A stretch of DNA of 64,000 bases from Microthyrium microscopicum (GCA_010405405.1 MU004231.1:2595249-2659248), one strand, 5' to 3'; positions 46,295-60,818 are shown, counted from the stretch's first letter. Numbers and translations are program-made. The notes: generated by a model from the letters alone, not told the origin.

Positions 46295-48873
46295 GACGGT
46301 AGAAGCCAAAAGATGGTGCAGCGGCCCCGCAGGAGCACCAGGACGAGGAGAGCGGCGATAGCGATCAAGGATGGAGGACGCTCAACAGACGGATGGGAGC
46401 AGAGGCTTGTAAGGAAAAGGGAGAAATAGGAATGAGAAGAACAGGCGAGAGAGAATGCTCAGTTGGGCCAGATTGATGCTTGAGAGAGAAGAGTAGAGTA
46501 GAGGTTAGAGGGCTGACTTGGTGGTAGGTGGTAGGTGGAGGGAAGGATGTTGGTGGTTGAGATGCAGTGGATTTGGTCACAGAAGGTGCAGTGCACACCC
46601 CCAGGATGGTTTGAGCAGCAGCGACCAAACAGCCCAGGAGTGCAGGCAGGAGCCAGTGGTTAGCGGTGCAGAGGGGGCAGTCGCGGCATGGGTAATGGGT
46701 GTGGGGACTGGAGTGGACCAAAAAGGGCAGTGGCCACTGACTACTGAGGCTGTGCAGCTCTTTCCCCAATTTTTCGCCTCTCTCTCATAGGTGCATTTCA
46801 CGCGCGAAGAAGTCTCTAGACGACATTTGTAAGGATTCATTTCCCTTTTGAGATGGAAGACCTTGAACATTGAATCTCTGCAATTAATCATATGTACGAA
46901 TCCTACAATCCCATGGCGGAAGCAAAACCGCGCTGCTGAGCGACAAAGCGACATCGTTTACACCTCATTTACTACTGTATGTACTCTCTACACCCGTCGG
47001 CAATATCAAAATGCCAAATCATCATTGATTTCAGTTCAAGCCAGCACTTTACAATTCACTGGCTATCTGTGATCTGCTTGCGTCTGTTGCATTGTTGATA
47101 TGCAGCAACTATATTTAGCTCGCGAATATGATACGAGCAAGGCCAGCAATGTAGCGGCAAAGTACCGTACGGCATCTTGATCGCGAACTCCTTTTGTAAC
47201 TTTAAGATCAAATCTACAAGGCACGACCCAAGTCATATCTAGTAATGGGCTTTAAATGATTTACATGGTTTGCTTTCAATCACACCCGTTATTTCTTTAT
47301 GCCAAGAGAAGGATTGATACTATGTAAGCTGGTTGTTTCGGCGCTTTTCTCAACAGAGCAGGAGCTCTGTAGGCTGCGACGTTCGCATCCTGGCTATGCC
47401 TTGCAATAGGAAGCGCGTTTGTTTTGTCGAACCTATCATGTTTGTATAATAATTTATATCAGTTTTGGACAGGCATTGAGTCCTTCTGTTCATTCCGGTA
47501 AAGGGTATATCTTTGTACTGTAGGTACTGATTTAGCTAGTATGCCGTCAGAATGCATGTCTATCCGTGGGTGCAGGTGTCTATCAGAATGCTGCTCTTTG
47601 AATGATATCTCTATAATATTGATTTATACAAGCGCTTTGCACAATTGGTGTCCGGTTTTTTGTTCTGACACACCCACTTTCAGTGCATGGACTTGCTTTG
47701 TTAACAACGCACTTTAACCTAGTTCAGCAACCCTGAACAGTAACGGCGCTTACCTAACCTTCCAAGTCCTTCCTGTGCCACATAATCGCCTGTGGCTGGA
47801 GTCCATTCCATTCGGACCATTCCGGCTTTCCGTTTACAACATCGCTACTTCTTACCTCTCTCGAATGAGAAACAAATTTTAATAAGCCACCAGCTTCTCG
47901 GGCTGTCAAGCCTTGCTAGATATAAAGACCTTTCTCCTTAGACGCAACTTAACATGCAGCCATTCCGCAATACCGCTATCTCAGTTTTATTACTCAAGAA
48001 GAGCTTGAGTGTTCATGGTCGCTGATGCTACGATGAAGCTACTCTGTCCAACGATGTACTTCGATGAGCGGCAATGTAACGACCAGAGTGCAACCTTAAT
48101 TATATACCAAAGACAGTGTGTGGACAAATCTTGAGCGTACACTTTTACGTCACTGTTTTCATCTAAGGCTGTTTGGCGCGACTACATATCAAGCAGGACT
48201 CTGCATCGCCATTCGATACTGCCGGAGCTCACTAGCTCCAGCTATCTCCGTCCGGGTTCTCGGTGAAGCTGGGAGTTTTATATACATCTGTATAGTGAGA
48301 CGAGCGCCCCCTCACCATGGCTAGACTTATTCACGATTTAGAAAGGCATTGCGCACAGTATCGGATGCCGAAATAGCGCTTATTCGTGAGATCTGTAGCT
48401 ACGGAACGGAATGCAGTGTTGGATGGTCCGCAATGGTCCAATCATCTTGTGGTGTATCGGGGCAACACTGAGCTCTTGATTGAAATGCTCACATACGTTT
48501 TTGAGTCAGGCTACATAGTGTGTTTTCAGTTATATTCTACTACAGTATACTAGAAGTTGTGGGATAATTCCATCTTTCATCGCCTGTACTTCTCCTGTTA
48601 TGCACCAGGTAGTTTTCTCCTCCACTGCAAACGCTAATTTCTTAACACTACATAGTAGAGATCGACTTTCTATATCAGTCAAGTGGGATCCGCCTTTTAA
48701 GACACAGCATAAATCACACGGATTGTCGACAAAGAGTTCTTTCTCCACAAAAGGCGTGCATCTCGAAAGCGGCTTCACCAAAACTATCATTGGCGTGGTC
48801 TCAAGTCTCACTTCTCTTCTTTAACTTGTCTGTTCCTTGTTACCCTCAGGGTATTTGAACGCAAGCCCAAACC
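46295..48873. other. 2.6-kb divergent intergenic region
   Basis: This region lies between hulA (-) and the RTA1-like gene (+). The first ~500 bp are a G/A-rich (C/T-rich on the minus strand) leader for hulA. The rest is plain, with only short unrecognisable frames. Confidence 0.45.
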
Positions 48874-49857
48874 ATGATTTCTAGCACATGTCTTCGTACG
48901 TCAGGAGAACAAAAAAAGTTAGAATTGCTAACTAATGCCATGTAGCAATAACAGATCCCCAGAACCAATGGAGATATTGTCCTTCTGTGGTCGTCGCTCT
49001 CATCTTCGGGATCCTCTTTCTTGCAGTGACAATAGCTCATATCGCACAATCCTTACGACCATTCCGTCCTTTCTGCATCGTAATTATCATCGGCGCTCTA
49101 TGGGAGACGGCGGCGTTCCTCTTTCGCATTCTATCCGCCAAATCCCCGACAAATAAAGCAGCATATGATGCTTCTTTCCTACTGGTCCTGCTGGCGCCAG
49201 TCTGCATAAATGCATTCGACTACATGATCGTGTCCAGAATTGTCAAAGCGTTCCTCTTGGATGGCCGTGTTCTTGGTCTGAAAAGATCCATCTTGGGAAA
49301 GCTATTCGTCTGCTCTGACCTTGTGTAAGGTTTCTGTCACGTATCTGAGTACACGTCTAACTTGTTTACGAACTAGTTCGTTTGTCATCCAAATTGCTGG
49401 CGGTCTCATGTCCCTGAGCAAGACTACCAAAACTGCCACACATGGTATACACATCGTGGAAGCAGGATTGATTTTTCAGGGTGCTCTGATAATCTATTTT
49501 TTCTGCTTAACGATTCGGCTCATCATCATATTGAGACATAGCATGCTTCACAATGCAACATACCGCAGGCTTAGGCTTCAAATTAATGCCGTTCAGTTCT
49601 CGCTATTACTCATCATGGTAGGGCCCCGGCATTCTATTGCATCAAGTCCTCAGTCGCTAATTCGAGTTCTTGTTTAGTATCGCATCATTTACAGACTTGT
49701 AGAATTCACGTCACCTCCAGGGAGCCCGAGATCGAATTACATAGATGGCCATGAGTGGACTGTTTACGTTTTTGATGCGGGCCCTATGTTTCTCGCCATT
49801 ATAGTCATGAATATTTGGCACCCGGGGAATGCTCTAGTTAAGAACAACGAGATTTGA
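48874..49857 (+). CDS. RTA1-like multi-pass membrane protein
   Basis: Four exons, 48874-48895, 48946-49324, 49377-49617 and 49678-49857, give 273 residues. Hydrophobic helices are visible throughout: VVVALIFGILFLAVTIAHIAQ, PFCIVIIIGALWETAAFLF, FLLVLLAPVCINAFDYMIVS, FVIQIAGGLM, GLIFQGALIIYFFCLTIRLII and AGPMFLAIIVMNIWHPG. The family marks are the Gln in IQ.AGG, the ..GLIFQ... helix, and the closing RLVEFTSPPGS...HEWTVYVFDAGPMFLA...HPG. RTA1/RTM1/Rsb1 proteins are seven-helix membrane proteins, some implicated in export or flipping of lipids and long-chain bases and in resistance to toxic lipids or azoles (yeast and Candida homologues). The tiny first exon is inferred from frame plus a CTAAC branch and TAG acceptor, and is less certain. 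It is convergent with the regulator gene. Confidence 0.86.
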
Positions 49858-50231
49858 AGGTCTGTGTTCTTCTTTCCAGGAAATTGAGTCTGGAAGCTGT
49901 TCGGAAGCCCTGTGGGTAGGTGCGACGAGATAGGATGATTGATTCACAAGTCACTATTTCGTTAGTATCAAGGCTATTGTACATTACTGTTTTAGTTATT
50001 AGTCTCTAATTGGTTAAATAGTTTATTATAAGCGTAGCGCTTCGAATAGACTATATATAATAATACTTTGCTCCAGTACTACAGGGGGTTACAAGACTTC
50101 TTGCAGAAGAGAGGTTGAACGACGGCACAAGTCCAGGTACTGCACGCAACTCGAACGAGAGGAGCATCAATCCATTTAGGATGATTAATACCAAGTTCCC
50201 TGCCATGGATTCCCTACCAAACAAGATCTCG
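49858..50231. other. convergent 3' spacer
   Basis: 374 bp between the stop codons of the RTA1-like gene and the Zn2Cys6 regulator. A/T-rich around 50.0 kb; no gene seen. Confidence 0.55.
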
Positions 50232-52736
50232 CTACTGATTTAAGTCCCAAGTAAACCAGTCAAACGTACATTCCAGGGGACGTTTGCTACCGACGCTCCA
50301 CTTATCAAATGATTCAAAGACATTGGATTCAAGATGCTGCGCCATGTCTAAAGCTGGGCCGGGTGCAGACATGTTGCTGCCATCTTCACTTGTCACAAAG
50401 CTTTGCGGGCCATTGAAATCCAACTGCATCGTGTAGTCCAGGTTCGTGAAATAATTCAAGAGGTCAGAGCCTCGGGAGAAGTCGAAATCAAGATTTGAGG
50501 TGGCTCCGCCATCGCTTTCCATGCCAAATGAAGTTCCTGGCATCGAGGTCATGATAGCTGGCGCTGATCCGCTTCCTGAGTATCCGCCAATATCACAACT
50601 TCCTGCTGTTTCACCCGAGGTATTCCTAATCATTGTGTTGTGGGTGTACAACTCTGCAAGAGAAGCAAAGACATGAGCAACATCCCCCAGCTTCTTTGCA
50701 AGACTGAAATCCGTCGTGGACATTTCATTGTAATAAGAGACTGTTGAACGCAGAAGTTGGACATCCTGGCGTATATGCTCTGATAACGGTGCGTGGATTA
50801 TGTTACCAAAGAGAACGAAGAATGGATTGAACGGATAGTAAAGCAGTTGCCTGATCACGTCAACAGCCATCGAACCTGACCAGGACTCATATACATACCA
50901 GATGATACCATTGTAAACTTGCTCGGAAGTTGAGACTAACAGCGGGAGGATGTGTAGAGCATTCCGCGCAGCGTCCAAACAGGTGTCCGGGTTCATCTCT
51001 TCTTGCCTAGTGAGAAGCACCTTCAAGTGATAGAACTGGAATGTGAGGGAGTTTAGGCCAATTGTCATTTCTTTTAGCTGACTTTCGTCCATTTCTGTGG
51101 AGATCTCGCTATCCCGGGCAGCCCGAAGTTTCTTGGATAACTAGGTTAGCAAATATCCCAACTTAGTATGATTACTCACAGGCATTGTTGTCTGATACCA
51201 TTGCTCCAACTCGCCCTGGAGAGCATCCTTTTCACTTTCATACGAGGCTTGATTCACAGAGCCCTTGAGGTTCAAAAAGTGAAGTATCTTCCCACTCAAT
51301 ATCGAAAGCAATATCGATTGAAGAAAATGGGTTGCACCGAAACTTCGAGCTTGGGCATGGCCACGTCCTTCCTGCCGGTCGACGTGTGGGGTGTATTCAG
51401 AAAGCCCATCAAGGTCTGGAAGTAAAACATTCTGATAGTACGAAGATGGCAACATGGGCGGACGGCCAAAGGCAAGACTGACACCTTTATCAACGGCATA
51501 CAGCGCCCAAAACATGAGAATCTTTCGTGGTTCCTGTGTGGGTAGATGCAGATTGAGAGCCTGCGCCATACGACAAGCATGACTGACAAGTGTCCACGAC
51601 ATACTAGGCGTTGCGAAACTATCGCCGTGAATGGCAAGGGTAAAAAGAGCTTGCATGTTTATCTCACTGGGCTCCATAAACAAGCCCCCATTGTCTATGG
51701 CGATCCATGTATTCCAGCGAAGACTCTTCTTTGTAGTAGCGTACTCGGGGGTTTGTAGTGCGCTCGCGGTGGCGGTGAGGCAGTAAAATAAGAGCACCCA
51801 TCCTCGGGGGACATTGGATGGCTCAAAGACGATTTTTCTTGCCAGATCATTAGAAGGCATCAGAAACAGGGGTTGGGATCGTTCCAATATATTCATGAAT
51901 TCTGTGGGCTACAGTCAGTAACAACATAGTGTTGGTTTCGAAATATCAGCTTGGCACACCCTTGATGAGTACCTGGCCTTCTTCCTGTTCTGGAATGATG
52001 AACAGTTCATTGGCCTTACGGGCCCATCTGGCGTCCTCTCTCACTTTGTCGCCTTCGAAGTGAACTGCCAATAGTGCTTGTGAAAGGTCTTGGAGACTGG
52101 CAGACCCATCCAAAACCTCTGGTGGTATTCTGGAACTGACCGAGTCCAAGATACGCGAGGCTTGAGGCAAGGGAGAGAAAGCATCTTGTGTTGGAAGTTC
52201 CACGGTACTATTGGAATGAAAGGTGGATGTGGTAGTATTCGGGGGCTTCGAGCTGGTCAATTGAGGGCATTCTATTATTTATTCGTCGAGTCAAGGTTAA
52301 AAGTTACCTGGTCAAGTTTTGGCTCCAACAGTCGTGTGAGTGTCTGGACTGCATCTGCTAAAGTACCAATCGTGGTCTCGATCCGACCAAGCCGATCCTC
52401 CGTGGAGCTGCTGGTACTGGCTGAAGGAGCAGAGCTGACGCTATTGCAAGCCGATCTAGACGTAGCTTGTTTCTTACGAGAAGTAGCCATATGCGAGTAG
52501 ACACAGGGTCCTGGCCATGGTTTGCAGTTTGTACATTTTGGAAGCTCACGCGTACATCGCAGCTTCCGTTGCCTGCAGGAGTCGCACTTTTGCAGGGTCA
52601 GTTCAAAGTTGGGCTCAATGCCAAATCACTAGGCCTGGGTACTACAGTAGAGAGGGTGGGGACGAACTGCGAATTTGGCAACCGCCACATTTTCCGACGC
52701 CGTGCCAGATGGTTCTAGGTATTCGGAGCTGCTCAT
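50232..52736 (-). CDS. Zn2Cys6 transcription factor with fungal regulatory domain
   Basis: Proposed exons 52736-52668, 52586-52308, 52245-51960, 51901-51180 and 51140-50232 join in frame to 754 residues. The binuclear cluster lies at the start of exon 2: CDSCRQRKLRCTRELPKC then TNCKPWPGPC, a C-x2-C-x6-C-x6-C-x2-C-x6-C pattern. A short helix with heptad-like spacing follows (RLGRIETTIGTLADAVQTL, likely dimerisation). The middle-homology region shows YCLTATASALQ, FMEPSEINMQALFTLAIHG, VSHACRMAQALNLH, FWALYAVDKGVSLAFGRPPM. Targets are unknown. Odd points: the first donor is GTTCGT, the second intron ends in AAG|CC, and the fourth intron would be only 39 bp, so transcript data could shift some borders. 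The start codon is about 220 bp from RIP-ruined DNA. Regulation of the neighbouring RTA1-like gene is possible but only by position. Confidence 0.85.
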
Positions 52737-55700
52737 ATTTGGGAATTTGGGAATTTGGGAACCTTCGCGCGTTCTTCGAAAACAAAATCGAGTTGTGTAA
52801 GCTAAGATGTCATTATCGAAGGGCATGTACTAGGAACCAGGGAACACTTCAAAGAAGAGAATGGCATAGTTAAATATTGACAGAAGGATCTTGATCGCTA
52901 GCATCCTGATCCGCGCTAATCCTAAAGCGCGCGATATCTTGGAAACACCAAAATCAACATATTTGATCTTAACCCCTTCCATGCTTTCAAGTTCCTTTGC
53001 TCGACACCTTGCGAATCAGTATTAACTCCTTTTTAATCCTCTTTCCTGTATTTAGGAATTACCCCTTTTCAAAGGGTTTAATTAGGTATAAACAGGGTAG
53101 TTTTAGTAGTTATAGATTAGACAGAATTATCATCCTATTTTTACCGTTTTATTAGTCAAATATAGATAGGAGCACGATAAATCTCTACTCCGTAAAGGCC
53201 TAGAAGAACTAGGCCTAATAATTAGCTAAAGTAAAAAAAAACGAAAAGTAAAAATTAATAACTACGGGAATTAACCTAATAACCTTTAGAATTAGTAGAA
53301 ATTAAACTTATATTAATACTTAGTTAAAGTACTACTTTCCTATTAAGCTATAATTCTAATTTCTTTAGGGTTAGGGTTATTATATTTTTATATATATACC
53401 TATACTATATATACTATATTTCTTTTTTCTAGGTTTTTAGCTATACCTTTATAGTATCTAATTTTCTACTAGTAATAAGCTAACTTTATATAGTTTAAAA
53501 AGTATAGAGTAACTACTATAATAAAAGCTATTATTTATTTTAGCTATATTATAAGTAATTAATATATAAAGTAATAATATATAAATTTTATTTAATATTA
53601 TTATTAAACTAGGTAAGTTTAGTAAAACCCTTTATTATTTCTTATTAAGCTAGATAAAATGTTTACTATTTAGCTATCTAAACCTATTATTACTATTAAT
53701 TAATTATAATTAAGTTCTTTACGCTATTATTTAAAGTTAAAATTAGTAAAACTTAGTCTATATATATATTTATATAGGAAGAAGTAAGAGTATTAGCATA
53801 AGAATTTATAGCTACTAAATTAGCTAGTAAACTATAATATCTTATAAACTAACTATTATAAGTATAGACCTTTAAAATTAAAGATATTAGCTTTATAACT
53901 CTTTTCTAAAAGTAATAGATAAGTACTAAGAACTTACTATAATATTACTTAAGAATAGATTATAAATTATTAATATAACTATAATAAATAATAACTTAAT
54001 ATATTAGTAGCGTAAAAGAATATCTAAAGGGTAGATTAAGAAATAGTAGCTATTATAAAACTAGATAACATTAGTAAACGTATTAAGAAAGAATGTTCTT
54101 AGAAAATTTATAACATTAAACTATAGAAGGCCTTAGCTACTTTATCTATAGTAAATATAGTAAGATATATAAGTATAGAGGAAGCGTATAATATTACTAA
54201 TATAGATACTAATTTTACTATTATTAGAATTATAGAAAGTAGGGATTAAAGGTATATTACTAATAAAGAAGGTTTTATCTATAGCTTAGATTGCTTCTTT
54301 AGTAATATCTACTATTCTACGCTATAGATATTATACTTTAATAAAAGAAAAATTTAATAGTATTATAGTAGTTTAAAGTTAGTTAAGTAACTATTAATTT
54401 ATTAGTTAATAGGCTTATTTTATTACTATAAATATACTTTATAATAAATATTAAATAGTAACTAAATAATTAAGATATTTCTTATTATGCTAGCACTAGT
54501 ATAGAAGAATTAAATAAGAGTAAAGGCTATCTTATTATAGGTACGTAAAGAGTATATAATATTTAAAATTATTATTAAAGTAGTATTTTACTAGCAATAA
54601 ATTAAGAAAGGAATAATAGAACTAAAGCCTAAAATTGCCTTATAATTCTACTTAATTCTATCCTATTTAGTATTAAAACTTTAGTATATATAACGTTAAT
54701 AATAACTAAATAGCATCTTAGTGCCTACCTTTCTTAGTAATAGTAACTATAATTTTTTTAAAATAAGCCTATTAAGGTAATTACTTAGAATAAGGATAAG
54801 ATTTTATTACTTCTATAAGAAGGGTATAAATAATTTAATAGTACTAATAGATATAACTAAGTTTTTAATATAGAAGGTAAGATATTAAACCTTTTTTATA
54901 AGCTACTATTAATACTAATAATATTATAATATTTATTAGCTTAGCTTAACTTTCTTACCTTATTATTTTTAGGTAGTTATTCTTTTTAGGTATAATTATA
55001 AAGTTCTAAATAGGAGATAGTAAGCTTTTACCTATTATAGCTTAATATATATAGGCTATTATGTAATACTTATTTAGCTATCTCTGCTCTTCCTCTTTAT
55101 ACGTTATATTAATACTATATTCTATAACTTTACTTCTAAAGTCTAATATTTTTAACTTTATCTTTATTATCTATACTTACTAACTCGTTAAAAGCTTTCT
55201 AAGCTTTATTAGCAAAAAAGCTTACTTAGCTCTTAATAATAATTACGTTATTACTAATTAGAAATAATACTAGATACCTTTTACGTTATATTATATATCT
55301 ATATAACTAAACTCTAATACTTAATACTTATTAGTAAGTCCTAAGTATTATATTTATATCTTTTATATAGAGGTTTAATAATTTTAGGTTATATTTACTT
55401 ACTTTACTTCCTTTAATAAAGTTCTTACTGCCCTTTATATAAGTTATAAAACTTCTAATAATAATATTTTCTTTTTAGGATTTACTATCTTTAATTTTCT
55501 TTGCGTAGTTATATATATCTACTAAGATTCTAACTCTTATTTCTATTTTACTAAAGAGAATCTCTATAATTAGTAAAACCTAATTTAGTTACGTATTTAT
55601 CTTTTTACTAGTTATCCTTATTAATAGTATCTAAATTATTTCGTTAATAATATATTATAAGGAAATTTCTTATTTATTTACTTTCTATTTAATACTCTTT

Positions 55701-58601
55701 TTGCTAAATATTATACGAACTTAGTTATAAGTTTTAATTAATATTTACTAGTAAGATATAATAAAATACTTACTATTTTTTTTAGCTATACTTATAATAA
55801 ATTATTAATAGCTATCTATTCTTTTAATACGATTTAGTCTTTACTACTATTTCTAATTAGCTTAATAGTTTTTAGTTTTATTACCTAGCTTATTTTTAGG
55901 TAAGTATATTTATTTATATTTATAAGAATACTAGTTATAGAGATAGAATTCTTATTAGTAATAATAAAAATAATAATATATATATAGTATAAATCTTTAA
56001 CTTATAAGTTATCTTATTTATAAAGTCTTATTTATTATATATTCCTTTAAGATCTTAGAAAGTATTTTAATATACTAAGATTTAAGAAATTAAAAATAGT
56101 TTTAATTAAAATAAATTATATTAAAAAATCTTTATATATTTTTTTTAAGAATTTAAGAGTAAAAAATCTTACTCTAATTTAAAATAAATAAAATATTTAT
56201 AAATTTAAATTACTCTATAGTTATAGAATAGCTATAAATAATATATCTTATTTTTAACTACTACGCGTCTTTTAATAATTCTTCTAAGAAATAATATCTT
56301 TATTCTTATTATCTTCTTCTTTAATTACTATAGTATTTCTCTTTTTTAAAGGAGTCTTAGGAGACTTAGCTTATATTATACTATTTAAAGACTCTAAACT
56401 AGTTATTATAATAGTAGTAGAATTAACTAAAAGAGTAAATTTAGCTTCTTTTATATCTCTTTCTTTTACTATAATTAAAGTATAGTCTCTAGATTTCCTT
56501 AGCTCTTTATCTATATCTATATAGGGTAGGCTTCTATTATTAGTAAGGCTTTTAGTAGTACTTTTAATATCTACTTAGAAAGTAGTAGTAGAAAGTAAAG
56601 TTACTCTTATTCTAATAAATAATCTACTAGTAAATAAATTATCTTTAATTAATATATTATTAGTATTTAAATAAATATAAACTTATAAAAGTATAGAATT
56701 ATAAGTAATATACTAGTTTAATAAGTAGGAGTTATTTTTTTTTTAGTAAGAGTATTACTTTTAACTACTATAGAAGGTTTAGTAAAGTTTAGCTAAGAAC
56801 TTAAAAGAGTCTTTTTACTAAAAGACGTTTTTTTAGCTAGTATAGCTTTCTTAAGAGAAAGAAGAGAGTTATCTTTCTTAAGGCTTACTAAGAAGTTAGT
56901 AATAAGAATTAAACCTTTCTATAGACCTTATTTTAAAAAATTTATTTTGCTAGTATTTAAGGCTATAATAACTAAGATTTAAATACTAGGTTTTAGTATT
57001 TATACTATAATATCTAGATTAAGAATTCTAATAATAGTACTAGTAAAAGTAAGATTTTACCTAGTATTAAAAGAGCTAAGATCTTACTTTCCTTTATAAA
57101 CTAATACTAATATTATTATAAAGAGAGAAATAGTAAAGTATATAAGATAGATATAGAAGAAGTAAGCTTCTTATTTTAGTATCTTTAAATTATTTTTATC
57201 TAGAGTAATAGTAAAATATTATAATATATAAAGAAACTTAGAGCTTCTATTTTATTTATTAGTTTGCTTAAATTCTAGCTTAATACTATAGGTTATATAG
57301 TTAATATCTCTATACTTAGAAACCTTAGGTATAAAGTTCTTAAACTCTTTAAGTAGGAAGATATAAGAATAATCTTTATCTAAGTAATTCTTATTAATCT
57401 ATATTAAAGGATAGAGTAGTCTATATTAAGGAATATTTAAGTTAGCATTATACTAAATAGAAAAATAATAGTAATAATACCTAACGATATTATCTATATA
57501 TTCTCTAATTATTATAATAAGATTTTTATAACTTCTATAAGTATCTTAATAGTCTTTAGAGTTATTTAGAGCTTAAATTATTATTAGGTTATAAGAATAG
57601 ATTAGACCTAATAATAATAATAGCTAATTTATAATATTAAGAAGATTCTTATTAGAAATAAGTTGTTCTAAGTAGGTAAAGACTATAATTATTATAGTTT
57701 AAGTAGATATATAAAAATAAGGATAAGAGTAATTACTAAGAAGTTACTTAGACTCTTATAATTTCTTTTCTTTATTACCTAGAGCTATAAGAACTCTACT
57801 AAGCTATCTATATTTATAATAAGTTATTATTAGTTAACTTAACTAATAATACTTTATTCTATATAGATATATTCTATTAGTAGTTATCTTAAACTAAAGG
57901 TTTCCTAGTTCTTAATATTATTTTTCTTCTTAAAGCTATTTATCCTAAAGAGTATATTTAAAGGTTCTAATAGATATTTCTTATACTTATATATAGCTTT
58001 TAATTATACTCTATTATACTAAGACTTAAGAGAGAATAAAGCTTAACTAAATATATAGAATTAGGTTATTTATACCTTAAGAAGTCTTTTATAGTCTAGT
58101 AATATTCTTATTCTTTAGCTTTAGTATATTACTTATTTAAGATAAATAGCCTTCTATTTTTTACTTATTCTAAATAGATAGCTTTCTATTTTCTACTAGT
58201 CTTAGGCTATAATTAACTATATTAACTTAAACTTAAAGGAGTCTAGTTATTAAGGCCTAATATATTAGTAAAATATTTAATAAGTAGTTATTAGCTTTAT
58301 TAGGGTCTTAATTAGTTAATACTAGCTTTATAAGAGCTAAATTAACCTATTTATAAACGTAGCGTAGTACTACTATTTATATTTAATTAGATCTTATTAA
58401 AATACTACTAGATAGTTATTCTATATATAGTATAAGTTATCTAGTTATTAAAATATATATAGCTTAACTTAATTAGTTATATTATATTAGATATACTAAA
58501 TTTATATTAGTTTAGTATAATTAGCTTTATAGTAGATTAAGTAGCTATAACTTATATATAAAACTACTCTATAAGCCTTATATAGCTCTAGACTAAAGGC
58601 G

Positions 58602-58660
58602 TATTTTAACTTTATTTTATATTAAAAAGGGTTCTTAAAAGGGTACCCTTTATATATATA
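58602..58660 (+). repeat. direct repeat, left copy
   Basis: Begins TATTTTAACTTTATTTTATA and ends in a run of TA; matches the copy at 60758 for most of about 60 bp. The distance of 2.16 kb and the same orientation would fit terminal repeats of one element, or dispersed remnants of another. Low complexity limits certainty. Confidence 0.45.
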
Positions 58661-60757
58661 TCTTAATGCTTCTTATATCTAATTAAGGGTTATTTTATAT
58701 TATTTATAGTAAGATATTTAAATTTTTACTTAAAAGTTTAGAGACTCTAAAGCTAAGATTATACTTTCTTATTTAGAAAGTTATAATCTCTTTAAGTACT
58801 TACTATACTATATATAACTTTTTTTTACTATAGAAAGCTCTTATAGGTCTTTACTAAGTACTATTATATTAATACTTAGCTATTTTAAGAAAATAGAGAG
58901 ATTTAGGCATAAAATAATCCTTTTTACTCTAAATTCTTTATCTTTTATCCTTTATACTCTAAATCTTAAAATAAGTAAAAATTCTATAGTTTTATAAATA
59001 TATATAAAGATTACTATTACTAACCTATTTTACGTTATAGGTTCCTCTTTAATAACTATAAATTTTTTCTTCTTAGTTATTAAGCTATTTAGCGCCTCTT
59101 TAGGTTTTTTTAATCTATTTTAGTATACTTTATATTCTTTTAATCTTTAATAACTTATCTTAACTAATCTATATACTTTTAAACTTATCTTTATTTAAAG
59201 TAAGTATTAATATAAATAAGTTACTTAAAGATTTTATTAAAAGTTCTTAAGTCCTTACTAAGAGTAACTTTAATTCTAGTAAGACTATAATAACTATTCC
59301 TACTAGTAATAATATTATTATATTTTATAATAACTAAATCTTAACTACTAATATTATAGACTTTACTAAAGTAGTTTCTAAAAATAAAATAGAGTAAGAA
59401 TATACTAATAAGAGTATTATAGTCTTACTTAGCCTATTATAGTACTACTTAACTCTAAATCCTTATTAGTATTATATAGAGGTCTATACTATATATTTCT
59501 TTTCTTCTTTAATTACTAAACTTTGCTTTAATCTTAACTTAGAGTATTATTATACTTAGTAAGTTAGTTTAGGTAAATACTTTATTAAATATTTTAATAT
59601 AAAGTTAACTAAGGATTATTTAGAAGTAATATCCTATTTTAGCTTATTTTATATTACTTTATATTAATATAGGTAGGTTATTTCTTATTAGAATCTTTAT
59701 AATAAGGCTAAGCTTATCTTAGTCTATATTATAATTAATAAGGTTATTTATACCTTTAAGAATAGTTTTTAGAATAAATTATTTTATAAGGATAAGTATA
59801 TACTTTATAGTAGTATTTAGTATACTTATAAGTATATAGTAACTTTTTATAAGTTATAAGTACTTATTTTAACTAATTCTAGTCTAGTTTTATATATTTA
59901 GATACTAATTAGTTTATAGTTATATATCTAAGTAGCTAGTAGCTAATTTCTTTTTATTATACTTTAGTATTACTAAGAGTAACTTCTATATAACTTACGT
60001 ACTTATTAACTACTATATAGGTACTAAAGCTATCTAAAAGCTAGTAGATAATAGCTTTTTAGAATTAGAGAAGTATATTATAGCTTATCTAGCTCTCTTA
60101 GCTACTAATATCTAATTCTATTCTTCTAAGTACTTTAAGTACTATAATATATTATATTTCTAGTGTTAGGACTTCTACTATATTATTAGTCCTTAAGGAC
60201 CTAACTTATCTTAGGTAAGTCTTTTTATATCTATACTAAGTTACTTTATATTTAACTATCCTATAGTAACTTACTAATATTAAGAATAATCTAGCTAGTA
60301 TTCTTTTAAACTTTTAAGTACTTCTTAAGCACTATAAGGCTTATTTTAGTACTTTTAAGTACTAAGAAGTTAAGGCCTATATTAAAAAGGCTATTAAGGC
60401 TTTTTATAAGAATAATTATACTAATAAGAACTATTCTAAGGTTAAGGCTATAGGTCTTATTATAAAGAAGCGTAAGATAAGCTAGGTAGCTTCTTTTTAG
60501 GTTAAAATAAGATTAGATAAGTTATTTTAAGTCTTTTAAAATTTAGTATTATTTATACTTAGCCTTAATTAGCTAAGTAGAGCTATTTCTTATTATATTA
60601 AGTTATTTTATATTTCTTAAGGATAAATTAGTTAGTAGATACTTTTTTAGGACTTCCTAAGAATAAGTTTATTAGTAGATACTTTTATAGAACTATTATA
60701 TAGTTAATTTAACTCTTAGTTAGAAATTACTTATTTTTTTATATATTTTCTAATATA

Positions 60758-60818
60758 TATTTTAACTTTATTTTATATTAAAAAGAGTTCTTAAAAAAAT
60801 ACTCTTTTTATATATATA
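60758..60818 (+). repeat. direct repeat, right copy
   Basis: Second copy of the sequence at 58602, with the same core (ACTTTATTTTATATTAAAAA). It lies just left of the part of the tract where remains of a Ty3/Gypsy-type element can be traced on the other strand. Confidence 0.45.
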
